Part shown: positions 15,670-24,564 of the stretch, in pieces
How the letters are laid out: each line of letters begins with the position of its first letter
How positions within the stretch are numbered: position 1 is the first letter of the stretch
NCBI GenBank assembly: GCA_938743325.2
Contig: OW568889.1
Location: forward strand, 1 to 64,000
Direction of reading: 5' to 3'
DNA: 64,000 nucleotides
DNA from: Pycnococcus provasolii
Lineage: Eukaryota > Chlorophyta > Pseudoscourfieldiophyceae > Pseudoscourfieldiales > Pycnococcaceae
The notes under the pieces: model-generated
Seen by the model: the letters and a program-made list of their open reading frames with translations, nothing else
Database searches by the model: none
What the model was told of the DNA's origin: nothing
Made by a program: the position numbers and the translations under genes

Positions 15670-18579
15670 TCACAAGAGAACCTCTGGATCTGCAGCTAGA
15701 CGATGCACGAGATGTGACAGATTCGTCTCCAGCAGCGTCGACGACTTCAGCGCGCCCACGAGACTTTGGAGCTGCTCTTGGAACGTCTTTGCGAGTTCCT
15801 CATTCGCGGTGTAGAAGAGCGCATCCTGTGCAACAGCCTCGATGTGCGAGTGGTCAAGCTGTTCTTCGCCCGCGCCGTCAGGGCCTGGCGCAAGGCGCCT
15901 TAGCGTTCCGGCACAAAAGCGAAGACATGTAGCTTTCGCCGCCTCGAGGCGACGCAGAATCCCAGGTTTGAACAGCAGGCACTCCTTCATGCATGTGTCA
16001 AGGAAAGCCTCGTGCTTCTCAATGAGCGCGTCGAGCGTGCGCGACTCCGCAAAGTCCTTCTCGAAGCGCACCCAATTAGGCTCGAACACCTCGAATGTCA
16101 GGTAGTAGATGTAGTTCTGTATGAAGAACAGCATCTTCGCGCAGAGGCTGCAATTCACGCCAAGGCTGCCTCCCTGGATCGAGCGCGTGCGCTGCTGCAG
16201 CCGCCATGTCGCACACAGGCGCCTCTCGAGGAACTTGCATGTGAAAAGGTGGCGGAAGAGCAGCTGGTACTTTGTCAGTGCCCGGCGGCTCAGCAACACG
16301 CTGTGAGGCCAGCCAGCGTCGTACGAGAGCGTGAAGAGCTCAAGACCGGTGCTGGTGGCAAACTCGTCCGTGTCGCTCGCCGTAGCCGCGCCATCTGAAG
16401 TTCGGTCTCCACTCGTGTCGTAGATTCGAAGCAGCGTCGTGACAATCCCGTGGCGTTCCAGGTCACACGAGACGTTGTCCAAGAGAACATCCGAGGCGCA
16501 GCTGCTGCTCTTAATGCTCATCTCGAGGAGGCTTTGCACGCGGCTCAGAACCACCTTGGAGGCTGGCTGGCTCAGCTCCTCGGTCGCCTGATCGAGGAAG
16601 TGCACAAGAAAGTCTCCCTGCGCGAGCAGGAACGTGGAACGGATAGCACGCAGGTGGTTGAGAAGCGGCCCGCCTCCAGCTGCACCCGTCTTCACCGCAC
16701 TCAGCAGCGCCTCGGCGGCGCGAGAGAAGGAGGCTGAGACGAGCGCTCGGCATCGCCGCTCCTCGGCGTCGGCAGGTGCACCGTCGGACGCCGAAGACGA
16801 TGGCATGGTGCCCGCGGAGGGCATGTCGATGGCGCCAACGGCACGCCGAGCCTCAACGATCGAGCCGCCGTTGCGGCGGTCAAAGCCTGCGTCCGCCCCT
16901 AGGCCGAGCGCCCCGCCTCCCGAGACGGCGTTGGCGGCATGCGACGGAGCGTCGCAGAACCTTCGCCACGGCTCGCCGCCGCATTCACGAAGCGCGTCGA
17001 CGTAGCGGCCAGCCGTCAGCACGGCAGGTGCGACGTCGCGCAGGAAACGTGGAACCGCGCTTGGTTTGAGACGCCATCGACCGCTCCAGTACGCAGAGAG
17101 CGCGTCGCTGGCAAGGCTTTCCTTCTTTTGCGTGGGATCGCCGAGGACGAAGAACTCGCCAAATGGGTCGTCGACGACGCCCTCCTCGAGCCAGCGAGCG
17201 AGCATGCGCCGGTAGGGCTTCAGGCACGCGGCATGCAGTCGGCGAAACACGCCTGACAGCGCGGCGTTTCCCGAAGCGCGAGCCTCCTTGTCCTTCAGCA
17301 CGTCGAGCAGCGCCGCGCCGCGCAGGCCAGCACGGCCGCCGCCTGTGGCTGCCGACTGCGGCCGTCGCGTGGCATCCATGACAACGGCATGCAGCGCGGC
17401 GAAGACCTCCGACGCTGGCGCGAGGTGAAACCACGCCTTGTGCAGCGTCAGTGCGCCGCACCTCATCTGGTGCTCGAGCTGTGCAACGAGCACGTCGAGC
17501 TCGTCGAGGATCAGGCGCAGCGCCGCGGACAGCGCGTGGCAAACGCGCCCCATCGACGTCTCCTGCCTCGACTCGGCGTACTTGAGCACGGATGCGCGGT
17601 GCTGGCAGAGCGGCAGGAAGCGTTCCGCCACAGCGCGCACGAGCGGGTCGACGCCGTCGTCGAGCTCGAATCCCACGGGCGCGCCGCTTCCGTCAGAAGG
17701 CGGCACGACCGCCTGCACGAACTTTCCTCCCGCGCCCTGCAGGCAGTACAGCAGGTCGTCGAGGAGCAGAAGCTCCTGCACGCCAGCCTCGAAAGCCGCG
17801 AGCTTTTTTCCCGAGACCTCCTGCGACAGGTTTCCGCGCGCGGCGCCCGCCGGTCGTGCAGCCTGCCACAGGTGCTCGCCGGTTAGAAACGGCCGTGCCG
17901 CACCTGCGTCTCGTATGGGCGTTTCGGACGACGCGTGCAGCTCGCCCGTGCGAAAGGGCGTCGTGGCGGACGCCGGCTCGAGCGGTGCCGCGTCCGAGTC
18001 GCGCGTCGCGAAACGCGACGACGTCGACGTTCGCTTGGACGTGTTGGAGGCGGCGGGCGTGTTCAGCTGCTCCGTGAGATTTGCCAAGCTTCGTCGTTCT
18101 TGCGTCGTTGGCGTGAAGCCGCCCGTGCCAGCCGCGTACCGGCTTTGCGTCGCCACGGGCGTCGTTGACTCCAACATGTCAGGCGAGTGCGTTGCCGCCG
18201 CCGCCGCCGCCGCCGTCGTGCTCGGTCCTCCCGCCGGTTCGCACAGCAGAGCGTGAGCGTCCTGGTCTTGCGCGATGCGCGCGAGCACCATGAGAAATCG
18301 GTCGAGTCCCGGCGCACCTTCCGCCTTGAGCGACTCGTACAGCGCCTCAAACTTGTCGGCGTTTTCGCCCGACGTTTGCTTCAGCGTGCGCAGAGTGGTG
18401 GAGAGGGAGACGCGCGTGACTTCGTAGGGCGCGATCATGTTCGAGAGCATCGCCACGGACGCCTTGAGCACTCCTCGCGACTGCTGCGCCGCCGACGCGC
18501 CGAGTATGCTTTGCGAGAGCGAGTCGACGATATCGGGCAGCCGCTCCTTAGCGCGTTCTTTGTCCGCGTCCGTCGCCAT
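15670..18579 (-). CDS. TUBGCP2: Gamma-tubulin complex component 2
   Basis: A 969-residue protein of the Spc97/Spc98 family. GCP2-type matches include FVQAVV after a single-codon-rich linker, PYRRMLARWL followed by DPFGEFFV in the first GRIP domain, LLAQGDFLVHFLD at the start of the second, KYQLLFRHLFTCKFLERRLC, and MLFFIQNYIYYLTFEVFEPNW near the end. GCP2 pairs with GCP3 in the gamma-tubulin small complex that nucleates microtubules at spindle poles and basal bodies. The frame stays open upstream to 18852, but that part is low-complexity and G/A-rich on the plus strand, like a promoter; the ATG at 18579 (MATDADKERAKERL) is chosen. Disordered linkers around residues 110-240 are Ser/Thr-rich. 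Confidence 0.88.
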   Translation of the reverse strand: MATDADKERAKERLPDIVDSLSQSILGASAAQQSRGVLKASVAMLSNMIAPYEVTRVSLSTTLRTLKQTSGENADKFEALYESLKAEGAPGLDRFLMVLARIAQDQDAHALLCEPAGGPSTTAAAAAAATHSPDMLESTTPVATQSRYAAGTGGFTPTTQERRSLANLTEQLNTPAASNTSKRTSTSSRFATRDSDAAPLEPASATTPFRTGELHASSETPIRDAGAARPFLTGEHLWQAARPAGAARGNLSQEVSGKKLAAFEAGVQELLLLDDLLYCLQGAGGKFVQAVVPPSDGSGAPVGFELDDGVDPLVRAVAERFLPLCQHRASVLKYAESRQETSMGRVCHALSAALRLILDELDVLVAQLEHQMRCGALTLHKAWFHLAPASEVFAALHAVVMDATRRPQSAATGGGRAGLRGAALLDVLKDKEARASGNAALSGVFRRLHAACLKPYRRMLARWLEEGVVDDPFGEFFVLGDPTQKKESLASDALSAYWSGRWRLKPSAVPRFLRDVAPAVLTAGRYVDALRECGGEPWRRFCDAPSHAANAVSGGGALGLGADAGFDRRNGGSIVEARRAVGAIDMPSAGTMPSSSASDGAPADAEERRCRALVSASFSRAAEALLSAVKTGAAGGGPLLNHLRAIRSTFLLAQGDFLVHFLDQATEELSQPASKVVLSRVQSLLEMSIKSSSCASDVLLDNVSCDLERHGIVTTLLRIYDTSGDRTSDGAATASDTDEFATSTGLELFTLSYDAGWPHSVLLSRRALTKYQLLFRHLFTCKFLERRLCATWRLQQRTRSIQGGSLGVNCSLCAKMLFFIQNYIYYLTFEVFEPNWVRFEKDFAESRTLDALIEKHEAFLDTCMKECLLFKPGILRRLEAAKATCLRFCAGTLRRLAPGPDGAGEEQLDHSHIEAVAQDALFYTANEELAKTFQEQLQSLVGALKSSTLLETNLSHLVHRLAADPEVLL

Positions 18580-18872
18580 GGCGGTTAACCGTCTGCGCAG
18601 AGTGCACTGGGCGGAAGGGGGCGGAAGGGAAGAGTGGGGATTTGGGTTACACCTCCCGAGGGGAGGAGGGGGGAAGGGAAGGGAAGGGCCAAACGGGCGA
18701 AGAAACGCGGGAAACTCAATCAAGGGCTGGGGCAACCCGGGGACCAGAAACCTGACCAGAGGCGGATCCCCACAGGCCTGAAGTTCAAACGGGGGAGGGA
18801 CTAGTGGTTGCGCAGGCAGGGCAACTCCTGGCCAGTCACCACTCGCTGCCATTTTATCCCAACCTGTCCCTC

Positions 18873-19649
18873 ATGTCGGCGACGACTTGCCCGCACGCAC
18901 GCGCACGCACGCCGCACGCACGCACGCCGCACGCAAGCACGCAGCGATGCAGGGACGCGGCCAGAGTATCGTGCTCGCGACATGCAACCAGGGCGGGTTC
19001 AGATGAGCGCACGACGACGAGCAGGAGATCAGCCGCACTCGCACTTCTCGCGATCGTCAACGGAGTGAACAGCGCCAAACCAGCCTCGGCGCTTGAGGGA
19101 CAAACTGACGACGTCGACGAACAAGTCGCGGCGAACGCGGCGCTTGAAACTGTTATGGTGGCACGCGTTGAACTAAGGTCGGTGCAGGCAACCTTGGAGC
19201 GAGCAGTCGCGCAAAATACAAACGTAGACTGGAAGGCACTCAAAGCAAGCATCAAAAACAGTTCCATGGGAAGCTACCCGAAAATCACGCTGCCTCTCGA
19301 CCGCGTCATCGGGCCGCTTCCACTCGAAGCGTGGGAACAGAGGACGTGGGGCACCATGCCAGATAATCTCGACGAAGGGACAAGCACACCTCTGCCGCAG
19401 CTCGACCGACCGAACGCCGTGGCGTGTGCAATTTTTTCGTGCATCGACGACCCTCGACAGCTCGCCTCAACAATCTCGAACGCCAGCCTAAAAATGCTTG
19501 TCGACGGCGTTGAGATGGGAGCGCGCGGAGACCAACGCGTCACCGCAGCGGGCTTGCTGAACAACGTTGAGGACGTCGCGTCGAAGATGGACTTGTACAT
19601 CGGATTCGCAAAAAACAAGCTGCGTGGCAGCACTTCTGTTACAGAGTAG
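18873..19649 (+). CDS. Putative thylakoid-lumen protein with Tat-type signal
   Basis: A 258-residue protein. The first ~50 residues are Ala/Arg/His/Thr-rich with His-Ala-Arg repeats. Then a twin-arginine stretch SRRSAALALLAIV leads into a hydrophobic segment ending ASALEG, a typical lumenal cleavage site. The mature part (about 180 residues) is mostly helical, with no recognised domain; its size and helix content resemble small PsbQ/PsbP-associated lumen proteins, but I cannot assign it. The frame is open slightly upstream of the ATG at 18873 but lacks an ATG. It shares a ~290-bp divergent promoter with GCP2. Lumen targeting is inferred from the signal only. Confidence 0.7.
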   Translation: MSATTCPHARARTPHARTPHASTQRCRDAARVSCSRHATRAGSDERTTTSRRSAALALLAIVNGVNSAKPASALEGQTDDVDEQVAANAALETVMVARVELRSVQATLERAVAQNTNVDWKALKASIKNSSMGSYPKITLPLDRVIGPLPLEAWEQRTWGTMPDNLDEGTSTPLPQLDRPNAVACAIFSCIDDPRQLASTISNASLKMLVDGVEMGARGDQRVTAAGLLNNVEDVASKMDLYIGFAKNKLRGSTSVTE

Positions 19650-19668
19650 TTATTGTAATTTCTTTCAC

Positions 19669-19866
19669 CTACCTCTTGCACCTCCCACTGCCGCACGAAC
19701 TGTCCGGTTTGGCACACATGGGCTTGGACGTCGTCGACGGAGAGGCTGCGCTTCCGAAGAGCGGTGCGCCGAAAGGCTTCAGGCCGGAAGACTTCCCTCT
19801 TTTCCCACACGAGCACGACTTCCCCGAGCACGTCTTGCAGGTCGACACAGCCAGCGCACCGAACAT
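19669..19866 (-). CDS. Small cysteine-rich, metallothionein-like ORF
   Basis: A 65-residue frame that converges with the preceding gene, leaving only 19 bp between stops. It has seven cysteines, including CKTCSGKSCSCGKRG and MCAKPDSSCGSGRCKR, separated by a Ser/Pro/Gly linker. CxxC and CxC spacing, few aromatic residues and two Cys clusters are metallothionein-like. No homologue can be named, and an overlapping open frame exists on the plus strand, so this may be chance. Confidence 0.35.
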   Translation of the reverse strand: MFGALAVSTCKTCSGKSCSCGKRGKSSGLKPFGAPLFGSAASPSTTSKPMCAKPDSSCGSGRCKR

Positions 19867-20196
19867 GTACGCGTGCGGAGTGAGTGACCTGAGTGATAAA
19901 TGATGGTGGGAACCTTCTTGGGCAGACGAGCACGACGGGCAACAAGGCAACAAGGAAGGGTTGGCCAACACGTGGCGCACCAAGGGCGAGATCGATCATC
20001 GACGACCCTTCCCTTCCCCCCTGGCTGCGTGGATGTCCGTGAGGAAAATAGGCCCGATGGTGTGATGTCACGTTCCAAAGCGGCGCATCATTCACCTCAC
20101 CAGGGATCCCCCCGACCCTCCCTTCCCTCCCGGTGTCCGAGGGGACGCGGCGTCTCGTCTCTCGTCTCGCCTCGTCAAGCACACACACAGACAGAC

Positions 20197-22956
20197 ATGC
20201 CAGCAACCGCAGGTGGGGGCATGGCGCCGTCGACGCGGCGATCGCTCCTCGTCCTCGTCGCCATGTGCACCTTGACCGTCCTGACGCGATGGCACCACGA
20301 CGCAAGCACGGCGAACACGGCGGACCACCCCACTTCAGCCGCGACGCTCAAGCAACGCATACTCGAGCGCGCGCAGAGACTAGGCAAGCTCTCCGAATCC
20401 ATGGCCAGCGAAGTCGGCGACTACGCAAAGAGAATACGCAAAGGACAAGGTGCGGCGGACATACAGATCGCCAAAAAAGCAGCCGCGGAGAGCATGCAGG
20501 ATGACTTCACCCCGCCGCCGCACGAACGTATCAGTCGCACGTCGGACGAAGGACTGCTATACCCGGAGCATAACCAGCGCAGCGACAAGGAGACTGCCAG
20601 CCAGATCCGTGACCACCTCGCGCAGAGGGGCGTGCACGTGGATCGCGGCAGCTTGCTCAAGCTCATCCAGCCAAGTAAGCGCGATTACCGAGACTTTCTG
20701 CGACACGAACGGGAACGGCCGCGCAGGCCACCGCCTCCTGCGCCGCTTAACTTTGTGCTGGACGGCGAAGGCAAAGGTCGGCGACGTGGTGCCAACAAGG
20801 GGTACGGTCATGGTGCGCATGCACGCGAGCACGTGCTGGTAGACCGTGAGGCGGAGGCTGCCGCCTTCGACACGGCGGGAGACGACCTCGAGGGTCTGGC
20901 TATCGCCGACTCGTTCAACGACGGCGGCGAGCACGAACGCATGTCGCAAGGGAACGAACCTGTCGAGGAGTCACCGCCGTTAGATGGCGATTCGCCGGTG
21001 GGAAAGGAAGGAGATTTGGAGAGCGATGACACCGACGAATCGGATGGCGAGGATGGCGACGGGCGGCAGCAGCAGCAGCAGCAGCAGCAGGAGGACGAGG
21101 GTGACGAGAATGACGACAAGGAGGAGGGTGACAACGACGACGACGAGGAGGACGAGGATGCCACACCCAAGGCGAAGGTTGCTGCTGATGCCCAGCAGTT
21201 TCCCCAAAAGGATGGAAACGGCATCTTGGCAGCATTTGCGAATGCCATTAACCCGCGCGTGACCGTGAATAGTCCTAAGCCAGCCGTCCAGCAAGCACGG
21301 CAGTCGCGTCTGCCAAATGCGGCTGCGCCGTTTCGCCGAAGTAGAGAGGGCGAACTCACGGCGAAGTGTTTCGGTGCACCGTCCATCTGGGATCCGCTCA
21401 CTCAGTTCGCCAGGCCACCGCCACCTGTTGAGCACGACCCGGTGTGGGAGGCTATGCACCCAACTCGTCTGCGACCACCGCCGCCACCACCGCCAGAATT
21501 CCGCAAGCAACTTCCTGGGCTTAAGACGCAGGCCACGCATATACTCGGCAAGCGGTACAACAAGCTCGCGGACGTGCAGGACGCGCTCAGAGAGGGACAA
21601 GATCGCACGCACATGGAGGCGAACTTCGCCAACCTGAAGAATGGCAAGGGTGCCGCGGACCTGCTCCACGACGTGAAGTGGATCGAAAGACATGGGCAGC
21701 CAAAGAACATTATGCCTCGTCCGCGAGGAGTTCGTGTGCTGCGCCGCCGCCATCTGATGCGTGCAGGCGGATCGTTCCACACGGCAAGTCGAGGCGGGCG
21801 CCACGGAGTTTCGTGCGATCCCGACGCGCCAGCCAAGGCGAGGCAGGCATGCGCAGAAAACCGAGCGCTGGAGCGCTGCGCGGAGGAGGAGGAGATTGGG
21901 AACGCTCTCCATCGAGAGGCTGTAGGTGGCAATGGAGACGGCGATAGCGACGATAACGTCGACACAAAGCCGTTGACGGATGACGAACGTGCGCTTGCAT
22001 CGTGCCTTAAGGACATCAGCTCGTGTGAGGCATCGAAGCAGCAACTGCGCCGCGCCGCTCGCAAACTCGAGGGCTTGCGTCGCTTCATCGGCAACATCAG
22101 GCCACAGTGCTTCGTGCAGCACCGCGGCGGCGGCGCTATGCGCGGATGTGCGCCGCTCCTTTCGAACAACGAGACGGCGCTTTACATGGGTGGGTGCGGC
22201 GAGCACGGCGGTGGCCCGTCGAAGGGATGTGACACAAAAATTGCCGCGCAGGGGCACGCGGGTGCAGCTGCGCGTAGATCGGCGCTGCCACTCACGGACG
22301 AGCTGCGCACGAGGCGGCTTGGTCGGTGTGCCGTCGTGGGAAACTCGATGAATCTGTTTCGATCGGCAAACGGCGAGGCGATCGACGCGCACGACGCCGT
22401 GATTCGATTCAACAACGAAGGTGATCGCATGGCATTTTCACTCGGCGTGCCTGTGTCGAAGCTTGGCAAGCATATTGGCAAGCGCACGACCCTGCGTTTG
22501 CTGAATCGCAAGTACACGAACCAGCTCCTCGACGAGGAGGTGAAGAAGGGCGAGATGGATGTTGAGCGCGACGGCATGAACATCTTCTGGCATCTTTACG
22601 CCGCCCCGTACCTGGCGCACATTCAGAAATTGCACCACACAGCGCCCATGCGTCTCATGGCGACGGATCTCGTCAACTGGCAGCTCGCGGCGTACAGCGC
22701 GCTTCGCGTGGACCTGCTCCGCCTAGGCCTGGGCCCGTTCCCTTGCTACCGTTCTCTGAGTTCTGGTATGCACGGCCTGCTCCTAAGCTTCTTGGTGTGC
22801 GAGTCCGTGGACGTGTTTGGCTTTTCGGTGGACATGCACAAGTTCAAGTCAGACTTCAACCACGGTCGTCCGAGCGAGAGTCACAGCTGGGAACTTGAGA
22901 CTATGCTCCTGAGGTTGTTTTACGTGAGCGGGCTTGTGAACGTGTGCAACCGGTGA
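20197..22956 (+). CDS. GT29 sialyltransferase-like Golgi protein
   Basis: A 919-residue type II membrane protein. A single hydrophobic anchor (about residues 13-31, SLLVLVAMCTLTVLT) follows a short cytosolic tail. A very long stem (about 40-700) includes an acidic Asp/Glu-rich block with an eight-Gln run near residue 290-300 and a Pro-rich PPPPPP segment. The C-terminal 220 residues carry the family motifs: motif L starting CAVVGNSMNL (about 711) and ending AVIRFNN, motif S SSGMHGLLLSF (about 855), and the late His/Glu region SHSWELE. GT29 enzymes move sialic acid or, in plants and algae, related sugars such as Kdo from CMP donors. The real donor and acceptor are unknown. Residues 730-919 give the best evidence. 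Confidence 0.85.
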   Translation: MPATAGGGMAPSTRRSLLVLVAMCTLTVLTRWHHDASTANTADHPTSAATLKQRILERAQRLGKLSESMASEVGDYAKRIRKGQGAADIQIAKKAAAESMQDDFTPPPHERISRTSDEGLLYPEHNQRSDKETASQIRDHLAQRGVHVDRGSLLKLIQPSKRDYRDFLRHERERPRRPPPPAPLNFVLDGEGKGRRRGANKGYGHGAHAREHVLVDREAEAAAFDTAGDDLEGLAIADSFNDGGEHERMSQGNEPVEESPPLDGDSPVGKEGDLESDDTDESDGEDGDGRQQQQQQQQEDEGDENDDKEEGDNDDDEEDEDATPKAKVAADAQQFPQKDGNGILAAFANAINPRVTVNSPKPAVQQARQSRLPNAAAPFRRSREGELTAKCFGAPSIWDPLTQFARPPPPVEHDPVWEAMHPTRLRPPPPPPPEFRKQLPGLKTQATHILGKRYNKLADVQDALREGQDRTHMEANFANLKNGKGAADLLHDVKWIERHGQPKNIMPRPRGVRVLRRRHLMRAGGSFHTASRGGRHGVSCDPDAPAKARQACAENRALERCAEEEEIGNALHREAVGGNGDGDSDDNVDTKPLTDDERALASCLKDISSCEASKQQLRRAARKLEGLRRFIGNIRPQCFVQHRGGGAMRGCAPLLSNNETALYMGGCGEHGGGPSKGCDTKIAAQGHAGAAARRSALPLTDELRTRRLGRCAVVGNSMNLFRSANGEAIDAHDAVIRFNNEGDRMAFSLGVPVSKLGKHIGKRTTLRLLNRKYTNQLLDEEVKKGEMDVERDGMNIFWHLYAAPYLAHIQKLHHTAPMRLMATDLVNWQLAAYSALRVDLLRLGLGPFPCYRSLSSGMHGLLLSFLVCESVDVFGFSVDMHKFKSDFNHGRPSESHSWELETMLLRLFYVSGLVNVCNR

Positions 22957-23267
22957 GGCTGGATTGGTTCGACGAACACGCAGCGCAAGCAGCCTGGCCT
23001 CGCGAAGATTGCCAAGCTCGACTGGCCGACGTTCACCACCTCCTCACAGCCCCTCCTCACCTCCTGTAAGAGCGCATACAGTAACTATTGTTGTTTTGCG
23101 TGACAGATTTGCACGGGACGGGGTCAGACTCTGTGTTTTGAGGGGTCCCGGGATTCATATTCCTATTCCTCCGGGGTTCTGAACTCTGGGGGAGGCCTTC
23201 TCCCTTCTGGGGTCGCCGAGAGGAGAAGAAGATTCATCCATTTCCCCTCCCGCCACAGCACGCCACC
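22957..23267. promoter_or_regulatory. Intergenic and promoter region
   Basis: About 310 bp between two plus-strand genes. C/T-rich CCCCTCCTCACCTCC (about 23048) and TTCCTATTCCTCCGGGG (about 23158) precede the next start, which has a strong CGCCACCATG context. Confidence 0.5.
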
Positions 23268-24491
23268 ATGTTCGGTGACGCCAGCGACGCCGCACCGCCG
23301 CCTGCCGAGCCTGTCAACGAGGCGCTCGACGGCGACGGCCCCATGGACGTCGCGACGGCATACCTCGTCCTGGAAATTGCAGAAGCCGACCGCGGCAAGC
23401 TCGATAAAATCAAGGGGGCGTACCGCAAGATGGCGATCAAACACCACCCAGACAAGTCGCCGCCGGAGAAGCGCGAGGACGCGTCGCGCAGGTTTAAGCG
23501 CGTGGCGGCAGCATACCACACGCTGACGACCAATAACTTCGACTACGAACGGTGGTCCAACGCGTTCGTCATCCCGCCGCTGCAGACGCTCGCGGACGTC
23601 ATGGAGCTGGCCCTCAGTGGCAAGGACCCGGACGAGATCGACGCCATGCTGCGTGCTCGTGGCGATTACAGGCCACACCGCGACTTTGGCGTCAACCTTT
23701 CCATTCCTTGGTCGGCGGGAAGCCGCGACGCGCCGTCGTGGGAGGTTCCGTCGGGAGCCGCGTACTCCAACACGCGCGACATCGAGTGGGTGAGCGCGTC
23801 GCAGAAAGCGCGCGCTGAGCTCGAGTACCGGGCGAAGCGCTACTTTCTCAAGTCCAATCCTACCGTACGTATCGAGTCGCTCGTGGGCATCGCCGCTGAC
23901 AAGCGCCATCTGTGGGGTGACGACGAGGCTGACGACGACGACGACTCCGCCGCGGCGGCGGAGGCACAGGCGCAGAGAGACGCCACGGCGAAGGATATGA
24001 AGGATGCGATGAATAGTCTCGGCCTCTCCGGAAAGGAGCGCGTTGTCGGCGGCGGCAGCGGCGGCGGCAACGACGTGCCAGAGGATCTGTGCCAAGAGAT
24101 GTCGGCAGGCGACGATGGTGCTTTGGATGCCGCGGAGCGCATGAATGACAAGGGCATCGACGCGTTCTCCGCAAAGCAATTCAGGCGTGCCATCGCCTAC
24201 TACGACGAGGCGATTCGCCTGTGCGGAGACCCACCGAAGCTGGCTTACTACGGAAATCGCTGTGCATGTCATCTAAAGCTCAGCAATGCCGAGGCGGCAC
24301 TCGAGGATGCCATGATGACAACGCGAATCGACGATAATTACGCCAAGGGCTTTGCTCGTGCGGGAAAGGCTCTCGGTATGCAGGGCGAGTGGATACGAGC
24401 AAAGAGTCTGTTTCAACGAGCAATTGAGCTCGACTCGGGCAACAAAATGGCGGCGAGTGGCTTGAAGGAGGCGGCAAGATACATTTCTTGA
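23268..24491 (+). CDS. DnaJ-TPR co-chaperone
   Basis: A 407-residue protein. The N-terminal J domain (about residues 25-90) has the HPD motif at 60-62, needed to stimulate the ATPase of Hsp70. The middle is charged and low-complexity, with an Asp run and a Gly-rich stretch (about 215-270). The C-terminus holds about three TPR units (AERMNDKGIDAFSAKQFRRA onward, residues about 285-400), which usually bind EEVD tails of Hsp70/Hsp90. The domain order J then TPR is the reverse of DNAJC7 (TPR then J), so it belongs to a different group. The gene converges with the next, leaving 73 bp. Confidence 0.85.
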   Translation: MFGDASDAAPPPAEPVNEALDGDGPMDVATAYLVLEIAEADRGKLDKIKGAYRKMAIKHHPDKSPPEKREDASRRFKRVAAAYHTLTTNNFDYERWSNAFVIPPLQTLADVMELALSGKDPDEIDAMLRARGDYRPHRDFGVNLSIPWSAGSRDAPSWEVPSGAAYSNTRDIEWVSASQKARAELEYRAKRYFLKSNPTVRIESLVGIAADKRHLWGDDEADDDDDSAAAAEAQAQRDATAKDMKDAMNSLGLSGKERVVGGGSGGGNDVPEDLCQEMSAGDDGALDAAERMNDKGIDAFSAKQFRRAIAYYDEAIRLCGDPPKLAYYGNRCACHLKLSNAEAALEDAMMTTRIDDNYAKGFARAGKALGMQGEWIRAKSLFQRAIELDSGNKMAASGLKEAARYIS

Positions 24492-24564
24492 CGTCTTTTT
24501 ACGTAAAAATTTAAAAAAATTATGTTCTAAAGAAGAATCTTACATTATTGTTTTGGCTTTCGCA

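Noticed and set aside
19274-20305. 343-codon minus-strand frame
   Set aside because: Most of it is antisense to the lumen-protein gene and to the sialyltransferase promoter; codon-shadow pattern, no domain.
20980-22392. 470-codon minus-strand frame opposite the sialyltransferase
   Set aside because: GC-rich codon shadow of a gene with clear GT29 motifs on the plus strand.
23163-24272. 369-codon minus-strand frame opposite the DnaJ-TPR gene
   Set aside because: Antisense shadow; the plus strand has the HPD motif and TPRs.
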